Source: Lathyrus oleraceus
Taxonomy: Eukaryota; Streptophyta; Magnoliopsida; Fabales; Fabaceae
Direction: 5' to 3'
Assembly: GCF_024323335.1 (NCBI RefSeq)
Contig: NC_066584.1
Location: 273,087,618-273,151,617, forward strand
DNA: 64,000 bases
In this document: positions 21,978 through 34,175 of the stretch, one piece after another
Position numbering within the stretch: the stretch's first letter is position 1
How the letters are laid out: each line of letters opens with the position of its first letter
Position numbers and translations under genes: made by a program
Notes under the pieces: model-generated
What the model saw: the letters and a program-made list of their open reading frames with translations, nothing else
What the model was told of the DNA's origin: nothing
Database searches by the model: none

Positions 21978-23948
21978 TGTCATACCCCAAAATTTACCCG
22001 TTAATATTACAAGGCATTTTTCAAGTCACTCCAACTTATTTTTCAAGACATTGACCTTAAAGGACCGAAGACCCAGCTCACAAATGGCCCAATCCAGAAA
22101 ATGGCCCAAACTGGCATGCTCGCTAGGCGAGCAAATCCTTCGCCTAGCGAACCCTTCGCTACAATACTCGCCTAGCGAAGCTTGCGAATACCAGAAAATT
22201 CTGGGCTTCATTCTGAGCCCATTAGGTCACAACAAACCATTATAAATACCAACATTTCAGTCAGAAAGGAGACAAAAGGAGAACGAAAACGGAGAAAGGA
22301 GAACCCTAGCAAGCAAACCCTAACGCTCACAGACGGCAAACCCTGGAGGCAAACCCTGAAGGAACTCAGCGGCATCAAGGTTACCTCTGCCCAATTCAAT
22401 CCGATTTGCCAATCCAAGGTCGCAATTCAATTTGCAAACAGGTTTGCATTGCTATTACCGCCTTATGTTCTTAATTTGCATATGGCATTATGATTAAATT
22501 TATGAAAATATCTTAAGTTTGGCATGTGAATTTTTAGTATGTATCTGAATACCTTAAATGATTAACCATGTAATTGCTGTAATGAAAGCCATAAGGCATA
22601 AAATTGGCTGAAATTGTACTGTTATCAAAACCGGAATCCGCAACCACTCGCTAGCACATCGCTAAGCGAGCATGCAGCGAGTATTCGCTAAGCCTTCGCT
22701 AGGCGAAGCAGGAGCGAACGTGACAGTAGCTGGCTTTTCTGTTCTGATTTTTTTTTTGCTCATCTGACATGTTTTATCATAGCCATGCATTGTTTATCTG
22801 ATCCTATTACTGTTGTGATTTCTTTTGTGGTGTAATTCTCGATTGCACCCTGAGTTGGTATTCTGACATGTTTGCTGAGTTTTGTAAAGGTTCACCTATC
22901 CCCGGAAAAGATAGCTTGGTAGGTATTCCACTTTATTTGTGGGATACCCTTGTGGAGATTCACCCTAAATCACTTAACTGATTTTAATGTATTAATTTTA
23001 ATATGGAGACCCACCCTAAATTACCTAGCTGATTTTAATGTATTGATTTCATTGTGGAGATTCATCCTAATTACCTAATTGATTGTAAAATATGGCCTTT
23101 GAATATGTGATCTTGGACCTCTCTTTGTTGCCCTACGGTATTACGGTATAACGGTCATGTCCCGCGAATGTGGGGATATACTTAGCAAAGACCCTTCGAT
23201 TAAATCATCATAAAATAAATCATAGTCCCTCGGATGTTGCCTTCGAATATATGATTTTGTCCCTCGATGACCCTTCGGTGTAGCCTACGGTTAAATGATG
23301 AGTGTCCCTTCGAATGCTAAGGTATCCTTACAACTGTTGCCTTCAATGACCAATCGATGACCCTACGATGACCCTTACATCCAAAGGAATAAGACTACTT
23401 ACTTCTCAATAGTAAGGACAGTTTTACCCTCCTAAGGATAGGAAATACCCATAAAGACCTTGGGTAGGTATAACTCTTAATTGCTGACTCACAACCTAAA
23501 ACAGTTTTCATACATCACACTTTGCAAAACATCTACTAGGAAATCACCACTTGGTATACATTCATACTAGGATCATTACCAAGTTATATTTTTCTAAACA
23601 GCTTTCAAAATTAAACGAGATAAATACTTTGTATACATTCGTACAAGAATCATTACAAAGTTAAACTTCCTTTTCAAAACGTTTTCTAAACAGTTCACCA
23701 ACACTTTTCAGACAAGAAAAACATAAGTGATCCAGCAATTAAGAGCCCATGGATAACCATGGATACAAAGGGTGCTAACACCTTCCCTTTGTATAATGTA
23801 CCTCCCGAACCCAAAAATCTAATCCAGGTCTTTCCTGTTCTTTTCCACCTTTCCTTATTGGATAAAAGAAAAGTCGGTGGCGACTCTTGCTAACCGCGAC
23901 ATTTGCTTTCCAAAGCAAAAACACAAAAGTCCAGTTCACCATATGACA
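21978..23948 (+). repeat. 3' LTR of element A2
   Basis: The 1,971-bp LTR is nearly identical to 9253-11210. The largest difference is a 13-bp tandem unit (CTACGATGACC type, about 23358) present here and absent from the 5' copy. The TATA box is at 22241-22248. It ends TATGACA at 23948 and is followed by TCTAG, the right target duplication. Confidence 0.95.
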
Positions 23949-24522
23949 TCTAGCGTACGACTACTTTTCGTCAGATACAGCCTAATGGACGGCTCATTCT
24001 GCAACTCAGATACGATCTAGCGTACGATCCATTCTGACCTTTATTTCCCAGATACAGCCTAATGGATGGCTCATTCTGCAACTCGGATACGATCTAGCGT
24101 ACGATTCATTCGGATCTTTCATCCTCAGTGAAGTCACCCGCATAAGGGACAACTCATTATGCTATTCAGATACGATCTAGCGTATGATCCATTCTGATCT
24201 TTTATCCCCAGCAGCGTATGACACATTCTGACTCCCCGGCGAAGTCGACAGCCTAATGGATGACTCACTATACGGTCTAGCATATGACCCTGCATGACAT
24301 CCATGTCTTCAGATATCGTCTAATGTACGACGCACTCTGAAGCTCTCATCATCAAACTTCCTGGATGGCATCTTTAAGCCCATCTCCATCAGGAATAACT
24401 TCTGATTAACAAGTGCAAATTTTTGGGGCATTCTAGTGTTTAATATTCTTTCACCTCCAGACCACGAATGACGTACATACCATTCTAACTCTCTCGGTTC
24501 AAGAATATTAAACAGGGGCAGC
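23949..24522 (+). other. Rest of the A1 3' tail, right of the A2 insertion
   Basis: It resumes the A1 minisatellite at the duplicated TCTAG and runs through more CTAGCGTACGA units to about 24340. It closes with AGGGGCAGC (24514-24522), the polypurine tract of A1. Confidence 0.8.
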
Positions 24523-24687
24523 TGTCATACCCCAAAATTTGCCCGTTAATATTACAAGGCATTTTTTCAAGGCACTCCAACTTATTCTTCAAGACATTGA
24601 TCTTAAGGGAACCAATACCCAGCATACAGGTGGCCAAACCTAGAAAATGGCCTAAACTGGCTTGCTCGCTAGGCGAGCAATTCCTTC
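24523..24687 (+). repeat. 3' LTR of A1, truncated after 165 bp
   Basis: It starts TGTCATACCCC and matches 3069-3233 with about one difference. The match ends exactly within the first inverted-repeat cluster (GCGAGCAATTCCTTC), where copia-derived DNA in the opposite orientation begins. No target duplication is left, so the junction looks like a deletion or recombination breakpoint. Confidence 0.85.
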
Positions 24688-24708
24688 ATACTCAATAGGC
24701 TCATTCTT

Positions 24709-25461
24709 TTAGGACTTGAAACTAGAAGTCTTTAGAGTAATGGACTTCTTCTCTTCCATCTTATCTTTACCTTTCTCTTTCTTCATCATCTTTTCATATT
24801 CTTTTTCATATTTTTCCAAGCAAGTGAGTTCTTGCTCATGTTCTTCCAATTTACCAAACAAAGTAGTAAGATCAAGTGCTTTAAGATAATTTGCCTCTTT
24901 GATAGCGGCGACCTTGGGTTTCCATTCCCTATTAAGACATCTTAAAACCTTGTTAGTAGAAATAGCATTGGAGATAAGATTACCTAGATCATCCAATGTA
25001 TTAATAAGATGTGTGAATCTCTTTTGCATGTTGGCAATGGTTTCACCATGCTTCATACGAAAGAGTTCAAACTCTTGGTTCAATGTATTGATCCTAGCTT
25101 GTTTGAATTTATTAGTTACCTCATGGACAACTTCTAATGCGTCCCATATAGCATTGACAGTTTTACAATGAGAGACATGATAATACTCATCAACACTTAA
25201 TGCGGATATGAGAATATTTTGTGCTTTCCAATCATGAGACCATAACTTATTATCATTATTATTCCATTTATTTTCGGGTTTTTATACAATGACGCCTTCA
25301 CCATTGATCATTGTAATTTAATTAGGACCATTGACGATGACATCCCATACACCCTTATCAACATAGTTGATATGGATACACATACAAGATTTCTAATAGC
25401 CATAACTTTTGCCGGTGAAAATAGACACTCTATTATACGCCCCTTTAGGTTCGGTAGCCAT
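24709..25461 (-). pseudogene. Copia gag, 5' part, several stops
   Basis: The minus-strand start at 25461 lies just downstream of the primer site. Conceptual translation shows typical copia gag features: GVWDVIVNGPN, then WSHDWKAQNILISALS, then RINTLNQEFELFRMKHGETI and a helical, Glu/Lys-rich end. Several in-frame stops occur before 25083, and the final 375 bp are open. It resembles gag of SIRE/Maximus-like legume copia elements (retrotransposon gag, UBN2 group). The zinc knuckle is lost past the 24688 breakpoint. Confidence 0.82.
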
Positions 25462-25499
25462 TATATAATTAGCAAATCTTAAGACCAGAAACAACCGGA

Positions 25500-25512
25500 G
25501 CTCATGATACCA
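25500..25512 (-). promoter_or_regulatory. Copia primer-binding site (initiator Met tRNA type)
   Basis: On the minus strand TGGTATCATGAGC resembles the common copia site TGGTATCAGAGC with one inserted base. It lies 39 bp upstream of the gag start. Confidence 0.65.
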
Positions 25513-25998
25513 CTTTTTAGACGATATGCCTAGATCTATAGAGGGTGAATAGATCCCAAATTAAAAATTTATTCAAAACTTTTATTTATAACATTTTATG
25601 GCACAGAAGCAAGTTTAAAATATCTCCCATATCCAAAATCGTCTAACCAAACATTCTATTGAAAAGCCCGGATATGTGTACGAGTATCAATGGTATGATG
25701 ATAATTCACAAGTTGACTTATTAATAATTTAAACACTGAATTGAATACTCTACTATAGTAACGATCTATCTTCAATGACAACAACACACTAAAGACTAGT
25801 TGACACAATTCGTCAAACACTTTGCGTGCAATCAACAAAGTTTAGATATTAGTATAGTGTTTGTAGTTCTAAAAAAACCAATCACTACCAAATGGTAAGT
25901 GATTACTACAACAACACAATTTAACAAAGAATTCAAAAGTTATTATCTAAACAATGTTGATCAAGAGATCAAAGTAATTAGTAATTTGTGAACCAAAA

Positions 25999-26293
<295 letters not shown>

Positions 26294-26988
26294 TACACAA
26301 GGAATTGTTTAGGAAGTTCCCCAATCGACCTCGCTATGGATACATTTTCCCTTAATTCGAATTCGAATTGAGATATCAATATAATAAATCTTACTTTGCA
26401 AAAGTATAAATACAAGAGATGATAAATTAAATCCCACAAACCCTAGGTTTGTTCTTGACTCTAGCACATCCAAAAACCTTGATCAAGGCTTGATCAAGTC
26501 ACCAATAATGCCGCTTCAATTCACCTGTTGTTACTACTTCCTTGCACGATCACTTTGTCTTAAGGCTTTCACTCGGTTGAATTAATCCTAAGTGCACACT
26601 TGTTGAATCCAATATTTCTCAATACGATCCACCATTTCACACTACTCCTTTGCCGTCACACCATGTCTCAAGGCTTTTACTCAATCGAATATGGATTACA
26701 CAATCTTGACAAAAACCTTCAAACCCTAAAGATCTTGAAGGAAAACCCCAAACCAATTTTCTTATTTGAATCCCTTAAAGATCTCAATCCAATATTCTCG
26801 GCACAACAAACCTAATTGGATGTTATCAATCCTAATCTAGATGGCACCCAATCAAAAAATGATTATGTGTAGTTTGATTGTATGTATGCATAGATTAAAT
26901 TGGAGATGATGAGATGGTTTAAAATCTTGGATTCATGGATGTTTTACTCACTCTAGAAACCTTACTAGAGAATGATGCATGTATGGAG

Positions 26989-26996
26989 TATTTATA
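26989..26996 (-). promoter_or_regulatory. TATA box of the copia LTR, minus strand
   Basis: TATAAATA on the minus strand. The ATAGGTCGACA-type inverted motifs lie 70-220 bp upstream on that strand (27063-27215). Confidence 0.55.
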
Positions 26997-27062
26997 TGCA
27001 TGGGTGATTTAAAGAAAAAGGAAATGCAAAGGAGGATAGAAAAATGTGAATTTTTAAGAAAA

Positions 27063-27215
27063 AAATCGGATAGGCCGACCTATACAGGTTATGTGTCGAC
27101 CTATTCGATGCATAGGTCGACATGTCCCAGGTCATGTCTCGACCTATGACAGTTATGTGCTCCTTATGTGTTGACTTGAAGCTTGTGGCCTTTGTTTTAT
27201 AGGTCGACATGTCCC
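27063..27215 (-). repeat. Inverted GTCGAC motif cluster in the copia LTR
   Basis: Alternating GTCGACCTAT and ATAGGTCGAC half-repeats (about five) are interspersed with CATGTCCCAGG. They form complementary pairs upstream of the minus-strand TATA box. Confidence 0.65.
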
Positions 27216-27229
27216 AGGCCATCTCTTCT

Positions 27230-30200
27230 CTCTTCTCCTCTCCCTCAGGCCACCCTTTCTCCCACATTGACTCACCTCCCGGACCACCACCTATAATCGG
27301 GATCTTCACGTTCATCATGAACATGAAGAACACCCAACGCAGAAATTGGCCGCCCACCGTAAACCACCGTGAAACCTCCGCGAACCCCAGATCTTCGACT
27401 GAAGCTCAATCGAGATCTTCAACCGGTGTTCATCCAAATGATGAACAACAACCCAGGAATCCCTTAAACCAAAAACCCTAACCCTAATTCCATGAACCCT
27501 AACATTTCTAATCCAGAACCCGAAGAACCCTAACCTAGGTTCACCATGAACCCTAACCAAAAACCCAGAAATACAGAACCATAGGGTTCATCTGATGAAC
27601 TCTAACCCTAACTGTTATGAACCCTAATTCTATAAATTACCCATAAACCCTTAACATAACCCATATCAAACCCCAAATCACATTAATCCAATCATGCAAC
27701 ACGAATCACCCTTCCCTAACCCTTACAACAACCAAACACAAACAAAACCTAAATCTTTCATTCAATAGATCTAGAACCAATCAAACATAAATATGCAAGT
27801 TGAAATAAAAGAAAGCAAAGGCAAATTAGATCCAACCAACCTACGGAGATGAGAGGTTCTTCAGTAAACATGCAATCTCTTCGATTCTTTTCTTCCTTTT
27901 TTGATCTGGATCATTCTTTCCACTATTCTAACCTCTTCTTTTATTTTCTTTTTTGTGCGATGCTGTCTAGATTATATGGTGGCTTAGCTCAAGAGCCTTA
28001 GGGTTTAAATGTGAAACCCTAATCACTATTTTAAAAGGAGCTCTGAGTGAAGGTTATGGAAAACTGCAACTGCAATTAGCTTAGGGTTTCTCCTCTTTTC
28101 ATCTCAGCTTTTTACCTTTTTATAGATTAGTTTAGGTTATAGGTTTTTAATTAGATTGATTAGTTTAGGAAATTTAGAATTTGATTGTAATCAGACTAAG
28201 TGTTTTGATTGTAATTCTTGATTAGATTTTGATTTTGTTTTAAAATAAATTTAGGGTTTTCGGTTTCTATGATGTATTTGGTCTGTTTTTTAATTGTAAT
28301 ATGTAATTCTAAATGTATATGAATAAAAATGGAAATGTTTGATTGAATTTAAGACTTGCAGTGATTTTGGTTTTAGCACGAATTAGGGTTTGATTTTGGG
28401 AAGAAGTTGATGGACTTGGGTCATGGGTGATGGACCCAAGTCTTGCTTACCCGGTTGAATTGTGGACTTGGGCCACACTTGACCCAATTGGAAGGTTCCT
28501 GGATTGGGTCAGACCAGTCTCCAAGCAAGCCCCAAAAAAATAAGAAAGCTAATTAATTTTAAAAAAAGTTAATTACCTTCTTAACTTATATCTAATAATC
28601 TAATTAAAACTTAATCTAATTAGAACTCAACTAAGAACTCATTACCTTAATAACCTAAACTAAACAACATCTTATCTAATTATAAATTAATAAAATTCAA
28701 TTAACCTTATTAATTTTGAATAATAGAAACTTAAATTAATAATCTCAATAAAACTTAAATAATTTTATTAACGTTAATCGAAGCCCCCCATTAGCCTTGA
28801 ACAAAAGTTTAACCAATTAATCCTAAAAACAAATAAACCTCAATATCTAATGATATTGTCAACCCATTAATTATCTGAAAATGGGATCAGGGCCTTTTTT
28901 TCTAAAAATTCAAAATGGCTCCCCTTTGACTTTTTAGGTCATTGGGGTTGACTAGATGACTTATATGATTTACTGGACCTATTAGTGTTAGCCAAAAACG
29001 GGGTTGACTACGACACCCATGACCCGCGTTCAACCCTTGCAGACCACACAACACTTTTTTTAATTACTTTTTGTTGTTTTTGGCATTTCATTTTGATAAA
29101 ATGGTTTTTATTTTATTTGGGCTTGTAGCATTCAATTTAAAGTCCATTTAGATCTCTTTATTTACACCCTTTTGTTAGTTTCATTTTATGATTATTTTTC
29201 CCTTTTATTTCAATTACGCTAATTATAATTTTGCGACGTTGATGAGAAATAAAGTATAATATGCGTGTGGGGTTGTTCTGTTTCTTTGGTTTAGTTTTCA
29301 TTGCTAATAATCAAATTTTTATCCACAAATTCGACATTTTCATGTCGTTATGCCTCCGGATTTTTTATCGATATATTAATCGCATTTCTCCGTATTATGA
29401 CCCTTTGCATACGACGTCTCACTTGTTGTCGTTACGCACAAACCGACTTTGAGCACATTACCTAGAGTTTCGCTTGCATTTCTTGATTGTTTTCTTATTT
29501 TATTTTTCGATTATGAGGTTTACTTAATCACAACTTTATACCATTTGCTTTGTCATTATACGAATTAAACCTCACTTTATGCCTTCATTCTTGATCATCT
29601 TGAACTCATTCCCACTCCATGCCATCTTGCAATGATACGTCCTACGTTAACATTTCTCTTGATTCATGATAACAAATAACGATCCAACGTCATTGTTGTT
29701 TAAATCGAATTTGAACTCTAATTGTGTTTCCATTGCACGTCCTTGCATCATGTTACACTGATTCACATCTTCACATCATGATCTTGATCCACGCATGTTT
29801 CATTTTTGTTTTTAATTCTTTTGATTTGATTATTATGAACATGTGTTATACATATGATGTTGTATTGCCATCTCTAATTCACATGGCTTACTCTTGGGCC
29901 TTAGTACAATGAGACCATTTTCTGGTGCACGCACACTCATTTACTTGCGTTTGTTAATTGAGTTTTGATTTAATCGTTTCATTATCTTATATCCTTTTTC
30001 GAAAAAATATACCCCGACTCCCATGATGTGTAATATTTTTATCACTTTATTCTTTATTTTCTATTTGTTTAGTTAGTTTCCAACACAAGAATAAAATCAA
30101 CCATTTCTCAAAAAGAACAAAAAATAAAAACTCGATTCAACGTCAAGTGCTTTTCTTAAAAACCAAAATTCATCCACTTCAAACTCTTCCATCTCAATCC

Positions 30201-31347
30201 ATTTATACCATTCCCAATTTCTCAAACATTTCATCTTCAACCTTTTCAATCTTTTAAACCATTCCATCAAACTCTTTTGCAATCGATAATCAAAAGCTTG
30301 ATCCAACGTCAAGCCATTTTTACAATGAAAATAAAAAACACTTATTCATTATTCAACACTTTTTCAATAAAAGAGATGAAGGGAACATGGTGTAGTCAAC
30401 AAGCTCCTGAGAGTTAGGATTTGAGATGTAGTTCTCGTCAATCCAAACCCTCATCATCCTCAAACCAATTCCACAATGCTTAATAAACATCGACTAGATT
30501 CGAGTGTGCTTTCTCAATCCAAACTTAAAAAACATCTAAAAATATAAAAACCATTTTTGCAATTAATATGAAAAAGAGCGGGGTGTAGTCCTTGAATATC
30601 CGAGGGTTAGGAACCGAGATGTAGTTCTCGCATCTCCGAACTTTCTCATCATCCAAAAATACTTCAAACCAATCAAACTCTTTTCTCGCCTCCGTGCGAT
30701 TGATCCTCAATCCCTTTTTGTAATCAAAGGTACTTTGTATTGAGATGACACAGAGTAAGCTTGCAATATTGCCCGCGAATGTTGACTTGTAAATCCATCC
30801 AATCGTGATGCAAACATTTTATTCTTCACTTGTTTTGGGTAGCCAACAATGTTTCTGTCGATTGACACAAAGAAGATTTTGCTAAAATCGCCCAACAAAA
30901 AAAAAAATCTACCTAGAACTACGTAAGCCTTGAGTTCTCTATTGCACCCGGAGATACGTAGGAGTAGGATTTGTAAATCTTGTCAGGCACATTAGTAAAA
31001 AATCCAAAAACATTTATCTTTTCTTTTGTCCTACTTTTATTTCCATCCTAATAACTCGAGAAACATAACATTTTAAAGCTAACACTAACGCACACAACTA
31101 ACCTAACGGTTCTCATTGAGTTCAACGGACGTGAGAGGTGTTAGTACCTTCCCTTTGCGTAATCGGCTCCTGAACCTTGATTTGGTTGTGATGACCAATT
31201 TCATTGTCGTTATTTCTTGGGTTTTATCGATATTTCCCCTTTTCTTTTTAGGAATAAATAAAGTTTGATGGCAGCTCTATTTAGTCCGTCCTAGGAGTGT
31301 GCTTTTGCGCTTCGCTAAGTCGTGTTCTCATTTTTTGAGGTACGACA
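27230..31347 (+). mobile_element. Diverged Tat/Ogre-type long LTR, 5' end truncated
   Basis: No gene is visible. The right part carries the blocks shared by all long LTRs in this window, in the same order: GAACTACG (30922) and TACGTAGG (30955), TACCTTCCCTTTGCGTAAT (about 31145), and TGGCAGCTCT (31269-31278). It ends TACGACA at 31347. A tandem duplication of about 205 bp with GAGATGTAGTTCTCG lies at about 30400-30640. A candidate TATA box is near 28117. The left boundary is uncertain, and AT-rich unassigned DNA of 27230-28100 may not belong to it. Confidence 0.5.
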
Positions 31348-32130
31348 CTATCGAGCATGGTAAGCGAAATATCTATCAGTGTAAGGAGAACACACTCATC
31401 AACTATCACCCTCACCTCTAGTGCATCACAACATCAAAGAACTTCTTCAACTTCATCCCATGGGTGGGCACCTTAAGCAGAATATGATCTTATTATAAAC
31501 AAAAGAAAAAAGATCAATTAATTTCAAAGTATCATTAACAAATAAGGTAACATTATCAGCATATCATATACATACCTCTTCATGCCATAACTAGAAAGCC
31601 ACATGGTCCGCATATCGTATGAACGCAAAAATGTCAATGGGCCCACAAGGAAACCCCTCATTTGTGTGTACATACGGGTTTGTCGAAGCAGGAGCAATGG
31701 TATGTGTCTCAACAGGTAAAGTAATATCCATATCATCAGAAAGTGGTGTTTCATTAGCCATATGCGGAGCAACCTTTATATTCATTGCTGCCTCATCCTC
31801 AGAAGGATGAGGCACCTCTATCGGATGGAGCACATCTGCCTCTACCACCATTTGAACATCATCTTGAACCAGTGCATATGGTGTCTGAACATCATTTGGC
31901 TCATCCTCATCATCTTTCATCCATCAAGTAGCAGATATAGATCCTTTATGTTGGATAATATAGGGTGCCCGAAAATGAGATTAATTAGCCAACTGCCTCA
32001 TGTGTTAACCCGTCGGTGTCACTCTCCCTGCCATGAGATGCGAGTCCTCTATATCACCTCTCTTATGTCTAACCCCTGCATCATCTCTATCACGTTGTCG
32101 ACCAACAATCGTGTCATTTGTGCCTCAGGT
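31348..32130 (-). pseudogene. Fragment resembling MAIN-like / plant mobile domain protein
   Basis: On the minus strand an acidic, low-complexity N-terminal exon (open 31920-31591) ends in GFPCGPIDIFAFIRYADHVAF. This resembles the phrase that begins the plant mobile domain of MAIN-like proteins, often carried by MULE transposons. A predicted intron (GTATGT near 31577 to AG near 31466) leads to a second segment with THGMKLKKFFD and then VRVIVDECVLLTLIDIS in a shifted frame. It is cut at 31347 by the LTR end. Upstream (32130-31921) conceptual translation is Arg/Asp-rich with a stop. Similarity is by memory of the family; it is certainly incomplete. Confidence 0.45.
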
Positions 32131-32149
32131 CTTCATTGGAAAAAAACAA

Positions 32150-32560
32150 AATTTTACAACCTTCCGGATTTTCTAAATGTGCGGAAAAATGGAGTTTTTG
32201 GACTTTTCTAAATATGCGGAAAAAATGCATGAATATTTTTGTATTTTTTCTAAAAATGCGGAAAAAATACATAACTATTTCCGGATATTTCGAAAGATGC
32301 GGAAAATGCATAAATATTTCCAGTTGTTTTTGAAATGTTCGTTTGAATGTATGCATTTTTCCGATTATTTTGAAAAATTCGGAAATATATATGCATTTTC
32401 CTCATTTTTTGAAATATACGAAAGAACTTATGCATTTTTACTGGATATTTTCAAAATATCAGGAAAAAATGCATTTTTTACGAACTTTTTGGAATATTCG
32501 GTCAAAATTCAAGAAAAATCTAGAAATAACGTTTATAAAAACGATAAAAATTCAAAATTG
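32150..32560. repeat. Degenerate ATGCGGAAAAA/TTTTCCGGATA repeats
   Basis: A unit of about 50-60 bp alternates ATGCGGAAAAAATGCAT with a T-rich segment and TTTCCGGATATTT. It recurs about seven times with rising divergence. Purine and pyrimidine cores are partly complementary. Open frames on both strands are repeat-driven. No known element was recognised. 32560-32771 holds nothing else identifiable. Confidence 0.6.
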
Positions 32561-32776
32561 TCATCAAGTACGAATGTGCGGTAGTGTCTCTGGAAAATTC
32601 GAAAAATTAGAGAGCTTTTGTAAAAATTCAAAATTGTAGAATTGTTTTTATGAAAAGAAATATAAAATAGTTCAGGGGTAATATTGTAAAAGGATAGGCA
32701 TTATGGGGGTGTCAAGTACAAATCGGGGGTGACATGAAGATCCCTCTTAGAAATGAGTCAAATAAAAATGAACTAG

Positions 32777-34175
32777 TGATCGGGAAAATAGCAAGTGTAC
32801 TATTTTGCCTTTTATAGTAATAATGGGGAAATTCCCCGAATGTCGATCTCAAGGACTGCACGTTAGTATTGAGTTTAAATTATCATTCAATTAAACAAAA
32901 AGTATTAATTGGGTTTTTTGAGTGTAAAAAGAAAATAATAAAGAAATATGAAAATAAGGGTTTATAGAGAAAAAAGAACAATGCCAGGGAAGGTGTATGA
33001 TTTATCCCTGTAACAACTCTGAGTTACTATTGCATCAACAAATATCAATTACTACCAGTTCTCAAGGGTATTTTCTCCCAAGTCCTTGGTGAGAAAACCT
33101 TTAATCAATCTACCCTAATTCCTATGTCCATAGCCAATTAGGGTGAAGTTAAGCTGTATAATATCAAGAATGCTCTGGTTCATACAGGGTATCCCTAGTC
33201 CTAGGTAATATCTACTGCAGAGTAACCTGATGAAAACCTTATCACTGGCGGTCCAGCCTAAGTGATAACCATAGATCAATCTCAATTGGTCCAAAAGAGA
33301 AAGCAATAAACACATCAAAAGATTACCGTAAACAAAATATTATAAATGCAAATGTAAACTCAAATTCATTACAATTCTAAATCAGGGACACCCCCTAGCA
33401 TTGGGGGGGTTTAGCTACTCATATTGTTTAAAACAAATTCAAGATAAGAATTACACATTACAAGTAATTGGATGACTTTGATCTTCAATCGCTCCCGCTC
33501 ATGAATCTCTTCAGCTCTCCAAATGCCTTGATCTCTGTAATACTTGATTGCTTCACAATATTGTGGTTTGTTGTATTCCAACATGATTTTTCCTTTGGCA
33601 GAAGACCTCTTTTTATAGTGAAAGTTCCCAACAGCAGTTGGACAGGTCCAAAGATGTCTCCACAAAGCCCGAAGAATGAAAAGCCCGAGAAAATTGGAAA
33701 TATTGGGCTTGGGCTGGCACGACCCGTGTCAGCCTACTGTTCCTCTTGACACGCCCATGGTAAGCCTAACACGGGGGGAGGGGGAGGGGTTCTGCCTGAC
33801 ACGGGTGGCCGTGTCAGGCTACTGTTTTCCTTCTTCTGCTTCCCTTTCCCTAACACGGCCCATGTCAGGTGACACGGGTGGCCGTGTCAGGCCTCCTGTA
33901 CCGGGGTTTTCTGATCTTTTGCGTGTCGGACTCTCGCACTGTCGTGTTCTGAGTTCTCCGGTTCTTCTACCTGGATCTGTCGGACAAAAACACAGCTATC
34001 CCACGCATAAAATCAAGATAAACAAAGTAAAACATAACAAAGATTAAAAATGCGTAAATAAAATAACGGAAGTAAAACTACTTGAATTGCACCTTAAATG
34101 CTTGCATAGTGTATCAAATGTCTCTGTTTTGCGTCGGATCAGTAATGAAAACTTACTATAAATGGTGACTGATCA
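32777..34175 (-). repeat. 3' LTR of the Athila-type element
   Basis: The 1,399-bp LTR begins TGATCGGG and ends CTGATCA on the plus strand. A minus-strand TATA box (TATAAAAA) is at 33610-33617. An array of TGACACGG/CCGTGTCA inverted motifs at 33715-33895 lies upstream of it on that strand. Just outside, at 34176-34190, the minus strand reads a purine-rich AGTTTGGGGTTG, the likely polypurine tract. Confidence 0.9.
33715..33895 (-). repeat. TGACACGG/CCGTGTCA inverted-repeat array in the LTR
   Basis: At least six half-sites are arranged as pairs such as TGACACGGGTGGCCGTGTCA. The 5' LTR copy has lost most of the array (junction near 49024). The same motif forms a three-unit tandem array at 42165-42380. 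Confidence 0.8.

Larger units (their letters stand above)
9253..23948 (+). mobile_element. Complete Ogre-type Ty3-gypsy retrotransposon A2
   Basis: The 14,696-bp element has LTRs 9253-11210 and 21978-23948 and a 5-bp target duplication TCTAG (9248-9252 and 23949-23953). The order is LTR, tRNA-Arg primer site, leader, ORF1, gag-pro, predicted intron, RT-RNase H, second RNase H, integrase, minisatellite 3' tail, polypurine tract, LTR. That order with an extra 5' ORF and the intron is diagnostic of Ogre within the Tat lineage. About 17 substitutions and two indels separate the LTRs by eye (near 1%), so insertion is recent. ORF1, gag and pol all carry inactivating changes. Confidence 0.95.
3069..24687 (+). 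mobile_element. Ogre-type Ty3-gypsy element A1, deleted derivative (host of A2)
   Basis: The 5' LTR is 3069-4979 and the truncated 3' LTR 24523-24687, with A2 inserted between. Without A2 the remnant is about 6.9 kb. Compared with A2 it has lost ORF1, the gag 3' half, most of protease, RT, most of RNase H and the INT N-terminus in separate deletions. It keeps the primer site, the gag 5' half, the gag-pro end, a scrap of RNase H, the INT C-terminus, the 3' tail and the polypurine tract. The first 165 bp of its two LTRs differ at about one position, so it is not very old, yet it could only move with helper proteins. Confidence 0.88.

Noticed and set aside
24899..25171. Plus-strand open frame opposite the copia gag
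   Set aside because: It is the antisense shadow of the minus-strand gag, which has clear family motifs.
27470..27640. CCCTAA motifs suggesting a telomere-like repeat
   Set aside because: Only short, irregular copies (two adjacent at most) in a variable context; not a (CCCTAAA)n array.
32114..32639. Overlapping Phe/Lys/Met-rich frames on both strands
   Set aside because: Produced by the ATGCGGAAAA-type degenerate repeat; no domain and no consistent frame.
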